Assembly: GCA_963580455.1 (NCBI GenBank)
Contig: OY756965.1
Location: forward strand, 5,778,501 to 5,842,500
From: Euonymus europaeus
Lineage: Eukaryota > Streptophyta > Magnoliopsida > Celastrales > Celastraceae
Direction: 5' to 3'
DNA length: 64,000 nt
Under the pieces are notes generated by a model. It was not told the origin of the DNA. It saw nothing but the letters and a program-made list of their open reading frames with translations, and did not search any database. Every line of letters begins with the position of its first letter. Within the stretch, counting starts at the first letter, position 1. Below, in pieces: positions 23,601 to 35,600 of the stretch. Made by a program: the position numbers and the translations under genes.

Positions 23601-26600
23601 CAAAAGGGTTACCTCCCAAACGTACTCATGATCATGCGATTATACTCAAGAATTCTGCAAGTCCTGTCAACCAAAAACCTTACAGGTGCCCACACAGCCA
23701 GAAATTGGTGATTGAGACCATGGTCCAAGAGCTCTTAGACTCGGGTATGGTGAGGTCTAGTCAAAGTCCTTATGCATCACCAGTTATTCTAGTTAAAAAG
23801 GCTGATTCAACTTGGAGATTATGTGTGGACTACAGAGCTCTTAACCAAGTTACTATCAAAAATAGATTCCCAATACCAATCATTGATGAACTCCTTGATG
23901 AGCTTCATGGGGCTGTGGTTTTTTCCAAGCTTGATCTGAGGTCCGGATACCATCAGATCAGAATGAGGGAGGAAGATGTGCAGAAGACTGCTTTTCGAAC
24001 TCATGAGGGATTGTATGAATTCTTGGTGATGCCTTTTGGCCTCACTAATGCACCAGCAACATTCCAAGCATTGATGAATGCTATTTTCAAACCCGTATTG
24101 AGGAAATATGTGCTGGTGTTTTTTGATGACATATTGGTCTTTAGCAAGTCTGTGGAGGATCATGTACATCATTTGAGATATGTCCTGGCTACACTCAAGG
24201 AACACCAACTTTTTGCCAAGAAAACGAAATGTCAGTTTGGAAGGTCTTCCATAAGCTACTTGGGCCATGTCATTGATAAGGAGGGAGTGAAGACAGATAA
24301 TTCTAAGGTGCAATCCATGCTAGACTGGCCTCCACCTTCAACCACCAAGGCTCTTAAAGGGTTCCTGGGCCTTACTGGATACTACAGGCGATTTATTAAG
24401 AATTATGGACAGATTGCTCGCCCCCTTACACAACTCTTGCAGAAGGGAGCATTCCATTGGAGTGTGGAATCTGCCGCAGCTTTTCAAAAATTAAAGAAAG
24501 CCGTAGCTACTCCTCCAGTTCTAGCACTTCCTAACTTCAATGAACCTTTTGTAGTGGAATGTGACGCTTCTGGAGAAGGTGTTGGAGCAGTGTTGATGCA
24601 GCAAGGACACCCTGTGGCTTACTTCAGTGCTGCCTTGAAGGGTAAGTCACTTCTACTTTCAACTTATGAGAAGGAACTCTTTGCCTTGGTCTCAGCTGTG
24701 CATAAGTGGAGACATTACTTACTAGGGCACGAGTTTATCATAAAAACAGACCATCAAAGTTTGAAATACATATTGGAGCAGTCCCTTGGTACAGTGGCCC
24801 AACAAAAATGGATTAGTAAGTTATTTGGCTATGACTTTGTCATAGAATACAAGAAGGGACTTGACAATGTTGCGGCCGACTCACTTTCCAGAAGAGGAGA
24901 GGAACAATCTGGAACTCCTGCTGTGTTAATGGCTCTAACAGGCCCCATTTGTGAAACACTTAAAGAAATCCATGCATCGTATGAACAAGATAAGGATATT
25001 CAGGAACTTTTGAAAAAGGTTAGGGAAGGAGAAGACTTACCTGAGAACATGTCATACCACCAAGGAACTTTCTTTTATAAAGGAAGGCTCTTGATTGGGA
25101 ACAGTCCTTGCTTGAGGAAGAAGTTACTTAATGAGATACATGGGGTCCCAACGGCTGGACATTTGGGGTTTGTCAAAACCCTCCAAAAGGCAAAACAGAA
25201 CTTCTACTGGAAGGGACTTAGGAAGGATATTAAGATTCATCTAAGGGATTGTCTCACGTGCCAAACTACTAAATATCAGAATACACTTCCTCAAGGATTG
25301 TTACAACCCTTGGCCATACCTTTGATACCATGGACTGAAATCACCATGGACTTTATTGAGGGCCTCCCAAGTTCCCATGGGAAGTCTGTCATTCTCACAG
25401 TGGTGGACAGGCTAACTAAGTATGCCCACTTCCTGGCTCTCCAGCATCCTTATACAGCAGCAAAAGTGGCACAACTCTTCTTGGAAGGGGTTTTCAAATT
25501 ACACGGGATGCCTACAAGCATTGTTACTGATAGGGATGTGGTATTCACAAGTAAATTCTGGAGGGAGTTGTTCACCTTGCAAGGCACACAACTGAATTTC
25601 AGTAGCTCCTATCACCCCCAGAGTGATGGACAATCAGAAGCAGTAAATAAGGCTGTTGAACAGTACCTCAGGTGTTTTGCATCTTTCCATCCCAAGGGTT
25701 GGCTCACCTGGTTACCACTGGCAGAGTATTGTTATAATACTTCACTGCACACCAGCTCTAAATGTAGTCCATTTGAAGCGTTATATGGGGTGATGCCACC
25801 CAAGATATTGAACTATATTCCTGGTACTGCTAAGTTAGAAGAGGTGGCACAACAGTTAAGGACCAGGGATGACATCTTAACCACCTTAAGGTATAATCTG
25901 GAAAAAAGTCAAGCCTCTATGAAACAGTTTGCTGACAAAAAGAGGATTCCTTGTGAATTTCAGGTGGGAGACTGGGTTTTTTTAAAATTACATCCATACA
26001 GGCAAACATCAGTGGTTCAACGCAAGCATTTGAAATTGGCTCCTAGGTATTATGGACCTTACAAAATATTGAGGAAGGTGGGGGCTGTAGCTTACGAATT
26101 GGAACTACCAGATTCTTCTTTAATCCACTCGGTGGTGCACGTGTCCCAGCTGAAAAGGGTACTTAGTTCTCATATTGTGCCGATGTCTTCTTTACCAGCA
26201 GTCGATAATCAGGGGCATATCATTGTGGAACCCTCCAAAATTCTCAGGCGAAGGCTGACTCCACACGGAAGATATCCTATTGTGGAGGTCCTGGTTCAAT
26301 GGGTGGGGCAGAAGGAGGAAGACGCCACTTGGGTGGCTTACACTAAGCTAATGGAAGAGTTCCCTAACCTTGTGGGCAAGGTTTTCTGAAGAAGGGGGAT
26401 CTGTTATGAGTTCCAGCAGAATTTCGTATGTTAGTTGACAGTTAGGAGATTAGAGAGTTTTTTGACATATGTCTCATGGTTTCAGGGTTGGGCTTGTCAT
26501 AGGGTCATTTGTTTTGGTGTTACTTACTCTTATTGGGCCAGCCTGTAAGTCTCTTAATTAGGAGTGTTAGGTATTAGTCCATACGAAGTCGTTTTGGGTA

Positions 26601-29600
26601 GTACGTAAGTTAAATCACGTTTACTTGCATGTAATTAGGTTATTAGGCGGTAATCCTTCTTGAAAGGAATCTCCAGTACAGTGACGCGTCTGTTTTGGTA
26701 GCTGGCAGAGTTCACGTCCGGTTATAGGGGCGAGACCTTGTACTGGATCATTATGATGAATATATGAAATGCAAATTACGTTTCTCCTACTCGTAAAATT
26801 CTCTCTGTAGGGTTTGCAAGAACAGCAAGGTTTTTCCCTTACTGACAGCTTGACATTTCCTACTCTGTTCTGTGATTCTAGTGATAATCTGTTAGGAAAA
26901 TTCTGGTTATTTCATTCCTGACACCCACTTTGATTCTTCCTTCGTTATTTTCTCCCTTGTAGTTTGGCTCATGATTAGTTGCACACACATAGACAGCTTA
27001 ATCACCTGAAATTTTTTTGAGCCCATAAGTAATGATTTGTTATATCAAATTGCTATTGATTTTGATCCTTGATGTAGACTTATGGTTATACTCACTAATT
27101 CCTGCCTTAGAATTTACCCCAAAATAATAATTTCAAAGATGAGAACACATGGAAAGCTCCGGAACAATGGGACATAAACAAATTAAATTTTTTTCTAAGG
27201 CTTAGAATGCTATTGAACTTAGGGCTATGCAAATTTTAGCCCATGGCACCTGGATATATTGGGTCGATCCCTTGAGCTTAGTACTACCAATTTCATCCTC
27301 CATCATTGTGTTTTGTGACGTTGAGTAGAACGTAGTTAACAAAAATATATAGAGCAAGTTGGCACTGTTCTTTTATGTTCTGTAAAGTGTCCTGTTGTTA
27401 GTTCAATAGTTCTTGTGCCCAAGAAGTAATTTGGCATACAACAAATGATGTATCGATGTCTTGTGGATTTGGACTCACATTAATCTTCAGTAATAATTTT
27501 TGAGTTCTTATTGTACATTTATTTAAGTGAGAATGTTTTAGGACAGTTTTTGATCGAGTTTTCTTATGCTCATAAGAAGCGTTATTTTAAGAATTCTCAG
27601 GGGTTAGTGGAAATTTTCAATTGTTCACTTATGAGGATTTAATATAATCCTTAATTATGTTTTCTTTAAAGAAATTCATAATTATTTGATGCTGGAAAAA
27701 TGATGAACAACAATAAGAGTGAAGTTGGGATTTGAGAGGTTACAATCCTTAAATAGAGAAACTATTAACCAAATCGTACATTACTCCTAATTAAAAAGAT
27801 ATTTAACCCCTAAATGATACTACTTGTTTAACAAACAATAGACTTCCTAAAATACCATACTAAAAATACTAATAAATAATTAATTTCGTTTTTCTAACTA
27901 CCTTGAAAATTAAGATTATGCTCTTGCTTCTAAACCTTAATTAAAACCTATAATATTGTCCCAACAATAATACTAACACAAAAATAAATGATAAATATGG
28001 CATAAATCTAACTGAAAAAGACCTAAACTTCCTAATGAATCATTATTCAAAATTCGATGGTCCTTGGATCACTTGTTTCTTTTGATTTGCATCATTCTCC
28101 CTTTGTTGGGGAAACCTTGACCTCAAGTTTTTAAGAATCGAAGTAAGAAAGCTCTTGACTTCTTGGCCATCCTTATCCCAAAAAAGGCAATAAAACATCT
28201 CTTCCACACACTTCCCATATGTCAATTTGGTTATGTTTTGTGAGGTTGAGTGGAACATAGTCAAAGAAAATATATAGAGCAAGTTGGCACCGTTCTTTTA
28301 TGATCTATAAAGTGTCCTGCTGCTAGTTCTTGTGCCCAAGAAGTACTTTGGCACGCAACAGATGATGTGCGTCTGGATTTGGACTCACATTAATCTTTCC
28401 CTTCAGTAATTATTTTTGATGTCTTTGTATTTTTATTTATGTTGGAATTTTATAGGACAGTTTTTGATTGAGTTTTAGCTGTATGTTATGAATTCGCAGG
28501 GTCACTGGAAATTTCAATTGTTCACTTATGAGTAGTTATTATAATCTTAAGGGATAAGTATCAAAAAAGCCTCCGAACTTTGCGTTTTGGGTCATTTTGG
28601 CTCCTAAACTTTTTTTCGGGCCAAAATGACCCCTCAACTTACAAGAATGGGCCACGTTAGCCCCTCGAGCTAATTTTCGTTAAATATTGCTGACGTGACC
28701 GTTAGTTCGATGACATGTAATTTTTAGCCGTTTAAAAATGGGACAAATGAGCCCCTGTACTATGAAAAATGGGGCAAATGAACCCCTATACCTTGAAAAA
28801 TGGGTCAAGTAAACCCCCAAAGTTATGAAAAATGGTTCAATAATAACATTTTAGTTTCTATTTTCTAATAAAAACATTTTAATTTCTATTAAAAGGTTAA
28901 TATGGATCGTGGGAAGACCTTTGCATCTTTAAAATCGGTGCACCAAAATTGTTAAAAATAATTTGGAAAAAAAACCATAATATATAGTATTTAGCATAAT
29001 TAACCATAAACTAATATATCGCCAATTATTTTGAATCTCGAGAAAGCCCATGCTAATAGGGCATTTAAAAATTGTTTGGCTCTTGGGAAATCCATGTTAT
29101 TATGCTAAATACTATATATTATGGTTTTTTTTTTCAAAATTATTTTTAACAATTTTGGTGCATCGATTTTAAAGATGCAAAGATCCTCCCACGATCCGTA
29201 TTAACTCTTTAATAGAAACTAAAATGCTGTTATTAGAAAATAGAAACTAAAATATTGTTATTGAACCATTTTCCATAACTTTGGGGGTTTACTTGACCCA
29301 TTTTTCAAGGTATAGGGGCTCATTTGCCCCATTTTTCAGAGTACAAGGGCTCATTTGCCCCATTTCTAAACGGCTACAAATTATACATCATCAAACTAAC
29401 GGCCACATCAGCAATATTTAACGGAAATTGGCTCGAGGGGTTAACGTGACCCATTCTTGTAAGTTGAGGGGTCATTTTGGCCCAAAAAAAAATTTAGGGG
29501 CCAAAATGACCCAAAACGTAAAGTTCAGGGGCTTTTTCGATACTTATCCCTAATCTTAATTCTGTTTTCTTGACGAAATTTGTAATCATGTCTTTGAATT

Positions 29601-32600
29601 TTCCTATGAGCCTTTGTTCATTTTTCTTTTTCAGTGGTCTAGTCAAAATTTGGGAAGATGGCCAATTATTTTACAAATAAATGAACAACTTTGCACAGAA
29701 TTCCGGGTTTCATATTTCTTAAAGTTTTGTTGTGGGTTTGATGCCAATGGATTCTGTGTGTGATTTCTCGTCTCTGTATCCGTTTCATTCTATTTGAAGC
29801 TTTAGTTCTTTCACTATTAAGCAAACACCATCCATATTCAAATTACGTTCTAATTCAAATCCTAAAATTTTCTTTGAGAATTTTGATCCATCCCAAAACC
29901 AACTTTCAACCCGCATCAACAGTCAAGAGACGTTAAGGTTCTACATAATGTTTAATGTTTTTGTCCAACTTATACAAAGCTTGGTCTTTTGGCATCATTT
30001 TTGGAACGAAATAGTTATGGAGCCTATACTAGCAAGTTAGGCATCCGCCAAAGGTAGCCTTTTCTTTTGGGAAGCTGTTTGGGGTTTGATTCTAACTCTT
30101 GACAATCTGAAAAGAACTGGAAGATCCTTGTAAATCGATGTATTATATGCAAGATTGATGAAGAATCAGTCATCCTTTGCTTCATTGCTTTTCAACCAGG
30201 AGTGTGTGGCATATAGTCTGATGAGAATTACTTGGGGTCATGGGTAACAGTCTAGCTTCTAAGTGGTTAGCATGGACTTCTATGACTACTGAAAAAGCAA
30301 AGAAAGAAGACTATATTCCGACTCTGGCAATGTGTTGGCTGGTGTGGATTGAAAAAAATAACAAGATATTCCAGGACGAAAACTCCCGACTCTTTCATAG
30401 ACAATTGGTCAAGTACTGTAAATATGTGGCTTCATGGTTCTTGTGGCAACGTTTTGAGCAGATTAGCTTATCTGCCTTGTAACTTTCGAGTTTCACCCCC
30501 TTTGCGCTATCTAATAAAACTTCTTGCTTTCAGAAAAATAGGGTTTTGTCTATGAATGTTATTCCCATAAAACCTATTCCTTTAATTTATCCTTGGTGTT
30601 TGAGCTCCATAATACTAGTATACTAACTTAGACTTTTAACTGACAAAAATAACTGATAGGCATTTGGTGTAGGGACAAGCTGGTAGAGATAAGAAGGATG
30701 CTGTTCCCGAGAGAGTCTTATCAGCAACATTCGCTGATTTGCCTGCACCAGAAACTATGTGGGAAAAGATGGCTGCTGCGCCTGTACCTCGTTTAGATGG
30801 GGCTGCATTGCAGATTAAGAATCTTTTGTATGTCTTTGCTGGATATGGCACAATTGATTATGTGAGAGCCTTGTCTAGCTTCTGCAGTTCTTTTGATCTG
30901 ATTTTTTTGTTTTGCAGATAATTTTTTTAATTGATCTGCATGAACAAACAAACACACTACTAATAGCAGGAGAACACCTGCTTGTTTTCTGATCCACAGA
31001 ATTTTATTATTCAGAATTATTAAAACACACCTATTTCTCAATTTGCTAAAATTTTGTCCAATACTTTCTCAAAATCTTTTTTTTTTCTCTTTCCACTTTC
31101 ATTTCCTTGAGTTTCTTGTTGCATAATTGTTTAGACTTTAGAAGAAGATTAGTACTCTATTTCAATGTCTATTCACATATAACAATTCATAAATAACAAA
31201 AAATATTAATCTAAAGGCCATTTAAGATATGCTCATGTTTTGCCTTTCTTGTGCTGTAAATTCTGTTAAAATCAGTCAATTTTGTTGCAGATAATATACT
31301 ATGGTAATGCTGTCCTTATTTGTGTCCTAAGTATTTTCCATACATGCATCGATACTTGCATAAATGCCGTATAAAGAGTGCATGTTCACTCCCTTCTCGA
31401 AGATTTGAGTTTGAAATCGAAGCAGCTTAACATTTAAAATAAATGAGGTGGTTTCCTAATTCCTAACTACTCGGGGTTAGCATCATGAACTGTGCACAGC
31501 TGACGAAACTAAAATGTAAGAATGGTTGCACATCAATGCTTGCATGGGTTGTATCCCTCCATTTTCGCGGGAGTTTGATTATGTTATTTGTTTATAAAAC
31601 TCTATTTATTCATTCCATTCGTGGATTAAATCAGTGAGCTTATATAGTTCAACTGATACGTTATTCCTCTTTTCTTTGTATGAAAAGGTTCATTCACATG
31701 TCGATATTTACAATTTTACGAATAACACATGGGGAGGAAGGTTTGATATGCCTAAAGATATGGCACATTCGCATTTAGGGATGGTGACAGACGGGAGATA
31801 CATTTATGTAGTTACAGGACAGTATGGCCCACAATGCAGAGGACCTACAGCTCACACATTTGTGCTTGATACTGAAACGAAGCAATGGCAGGACATGCCA
31901 TCTTTACCAGTACCTAGGTATAATTACTTTCGATCAATACATATTATTCTTTGTTGAATGGTATGCATGCGGCGGCTTCAGTTGGTTATCATTTTGTTCC
32001 TCGTGAAGGAGCTTTTGAGCTACTATTCTTTAATCCTTACTGTTGTTACTTTAAAGTTACTTGAAACCAGCAATACAGTTTGTTTCATAATTTTTGTTTG
32101 TGATATATTTTGTGGGTCCTTTTTTGAGCAAGTGCATGAAAAAGTAGTTAATGTTTCATGTGACACGAATGAGCTGAGCTATTGTGTTTGTTATCGTTTC
32201 TTATTCACCGGTCTCCACCTTTGTTCTATAAACAGTCATTTGCAGAATTGTAATTCAATTTTCTCTAGTGGCCTTAAATTGTTTTGAAAATTTACTTTGT
32301 GTTTTGTAGATGATATGCACTTCAACATTTGATGTATTGTTTAGATGCAATTGTTGTCAGATATGCTCCTGCTACACAACTTTGGAGGGGTAGACTTCAT
32401 GTGATGGGTGGCAGCGAGGAGAATCGACACACCCCTGCATTACAGCATTGGAGTCTTGCCGTAAAGGATGGAAAACCATTAGAAAAGGAGTGGAGATCAG
32501 AAGTACCCATTCCACGCGGAGGACCTCACAGGTTTGTAGATTGCCTTTTGTGCTGGAAAAAATTATAATGTTGCTGTTCTGTCATGCTGTTATTTCTTGA

Positions 32601-35600
32601 TCATAAGAATTTGATTTTTTTTCCTAATTGGAAAATAATTAGGCTGGAGCTCTTGGTGAACCTTAATAATTGGCTTATCAGAAAGAATGCGTGCTGCTTG
32701 TCAACGATATGTGTTTAGGCTCTTTTTTTCCTATTATTTTGAACCTTAATAATTAGTTTATCAGTAATATTTCATATTTTTGTGATGTTGCTTGTCAATG
32801 ATATATGTAGGAGCTTTTTTATTTGGTTTTTCTTCTTTAAGTAGTTTTAGTTTACATTTTTTGTTCTTTATTTTTGTGAAGTGGGATTTCAACTTCTTAC
32901 AGTTCTTTAGAAATTTGACTAGTGTAGGGCGCATAGCTATGAAGTGTCTTCTTGAGTTAGTACATATATTGACGCTTTCATAACATAATTAACTGGCTAA
33001 GTTTTGTTAAACGTTGAAAGAAATTCAGTTCAAGGTTAGATTTCTTTTTTCATGAACTGTAATCTGATTTGGTTTAGTAATGGTATAGGATGATTTGGAG
33101 AGGATAAGGATGATGATTTGCGGGTGAGTCCACCTCCTTGGATGGATCTGATGAATTAGAATCTCGTCCAACCTGGGAAGGATTTGCCTTTAAAAGTCCT
33201 GGAAATGGACAAGAGAATGCGTGGGAAAACAAAGAGTGTCGTACTTCACTTTAATTGATCACAAAGGCCCCCTTTTCGTTGGCTGTTCTGCAGCCCTCAA
33301 GCATTCTTTTCATTATTGGTGCCTTTTGATTGACTGTTTGACTTCTCATTTTTTTGCTCTTATATTGGAACTCAAAAGGTCAAAACCCCAGAACTTTAAC
33401 TAAGTAACTAACATAGATTGATGTCTAAGTAATGTTTAGTCTGACTGTTTTTCAGAAAACTTGTAATGTCTACCTGAATATCTGATGTAAATGACAGTCT
33501 TCCAGAAAAATATTGTGGGATAATTATGGTACATCATCTGCAAAATTCTTTTTCCTAATGATTCTTTGTTCCAATTAGGTAGACCGTTTGAGTTCCTCTT
33601 TTTCTTCTTGCAACTTGGTCTTTGTTATTGTCTGATATCAATTGAGTTAATTACATTAGGCTTAGAACATTCTTCACTGTGTTTTTGGTAGCTGTATTGA
33701 TTTTCGATATTGAGTAATTTGGAGGAAAGCTAGGATATGAAATTCTGTAATAATTCGCCCAAATGCTTGGATACAATTACAAAAATCTTATCAATTCCTG
33801 TGTTTTTGTGCTTGAATTGAGTTGACTATGAAATAAAACTCTAAAAGAATGGTGTTCCTACTTATACTAGTTTCTTTTGTTTCCTAACACATACGGATGC
33901 ATATTTAGTTTCTTTCACCTAAATAATCGAACCATATACGCTTTTCTGACTGCTTTTGAAAGTTAAATATTCAAGTTTTAGGAAAACACATAATTTTTCT
34001 GGTGTTTATTTCAACTTTCAAGGAGTTTTTCTTTACATATTTTTTTAATAAAACATTTATTGGAAACTATTTTCCCTTAGCAAAATTGTGGATTTCCCAA
34101 ATGCTTGATTTTTCTCAAAACAAGTGGATCCTAAGCATGCACTATTACAAATTTTCTTGCTTTGGAATTGGTGTTGTGCATTTCCGAACCATGCGACGGA
34201 TGTTCTTAGAAGTATTAGGCACTCTAGATTGATCATTGATATAAGTATGTTTGGATTCAATTAAGTTTCTGCCTTTTTTATTGACAAACAAAAAATGCAA
34301 GATTTAATTAAAAAAGGCTTTGAAGGAGGGTGCCATCCATTTACAGCTATTACAAGATACAGTTATATCTTGAAGTGTCTTCTCTATTAGTTCATGGGAA
34401 CATGGTAGAGTTACTTTCATACTGAGAATTTAAGGGTGGTCTATTGCAAAAAAATTTCTGCTTATGAACTGGGAAAGGATTATGCTTAGATGATACTTCT
34501 AGAATGCAGGGATGCTATTCTTATGTACACTGATTATTGCTCTAACATGTTTTTATGTGGCTGTAGGAATCTAAATGATTTCTCAGTTATAAATTCAATT
34601 GTAGTAGCTAAATATAATCCAATTGTTCATTATTGTCTTATTGTGAATTTTGTTCTTTGCTCTGCAATCGAATTTTCCATTGTCCACTGTCCACCTATAA
34701 TATACCAAAGTCTCCACCACATACATTTATATGTTTTCTTTTTTCTTCTTTTTTTCCCCACTTGGTGCAGGGCTTGTGTTGTTTATGATGATCGACTTTA
34801 TGTGATTGGTGGTCAAGAAGGTGATTTTATGGCCAAACCCGGATCTCCTATTTTCAAGTGCTCTCGCAGGAATGAAGTAAGTTTTCTTTCTTTGTCAAAG
34901 TCATAAACCATGTACTATGCGTTCAACGGAAAAGATACATCGGATTGTTTGTGAAGAGAATTGTATATCCTTTTCTATTAATTGATAGATTTGTGGAAGG
35001 TGAGTAACATCATTCTCTATACACAGATACATACCTATATGAATGGAAAACAATGTAAAATCGCAAATTAAGAACCCAAATAGAAGACATTAGATTGTGT
35101 ATCCAGAAGCCCAGTATTCACTTAGATTACTGTGACCTAAATGCCATAAATAGAGTATTTACTATAAAGACAGCTATTCATAACATGGTCTCCAAAATGC
35201 ATCACCCCTGATACCACCTCAAAATAGATGTTCTCGCTTCAATTTAGAATTTGCTCTCCCTCCACCACAAAATTCAATAGTATCATCTGCCAAAAGTAGG
35301 ACTGTAGGTGAAAGTTCATAATCTTTTTATACTCCTAAATGATCCGAAACGGGGACCACAGATCATCTCGGGACAAATTTTTCTCTCCATAAAATTTTGC
35401 GTAAAGTCTGATTGTACATCCTTTTTTTTTCTTGCTTCATAATGTGTGTATTTGTCCTCTTTCTAGGTGGTATTTGGTGATGTATACATGCTAGATGATG
35501 AGATGAAATGGAAAGTATTACCTTCCCTACCCAAGCCAGATTCTCATATTGAGTTTGCTTGGGCAATTGTTAACAACTCTCTTGTTCTCGTCGGAGGCAC

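Larger units (their letters stand above)
21233..26923 (+). mobile_element. Full-length young Ty3/gypsy chromovirus (Reina-like by size) in kelch intron 1
   Basis: The element is 5691 bp. Both LTRs are 522 bp with TGTTATGAG...CCTGACA ends. A 5-bp duplication CCCAC flanks it (21228-21232 and 26924-26928). A Met-tRNA-type PBS, TGGTATCAGAG, starts at 21757, and the polypurine tract GAAGAAGGGGG lies at 26388-26398. It lies in the same orientation as the host gene. The chromodomain and compact size suggest the Reina branch of chromoviruses, though Tekay cannot be excluded without phylogeny. Confidence 0.97.

Noticed and set aside
22000..24313. Minus-strand frames up to 164 codons inside the chromovirus ORF
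   Set aside because: Antisense shadows of a conserved polyprotein; no motif of their own.
28043..28282. 79-codon minus-strand frame in kelch intron 1
   Set aside because: No recognisable domain, partly inside the direct duplication, and its counterpart in copy A is not open.
30739..30921. Small independent ORFs overlapping kelch exons (also 31634-31957, 32329-32568, 34490-34906, 35467-35700)
   Set aside because: They are kelch exons read through into introns. Splice sites and phases join them into one protein.
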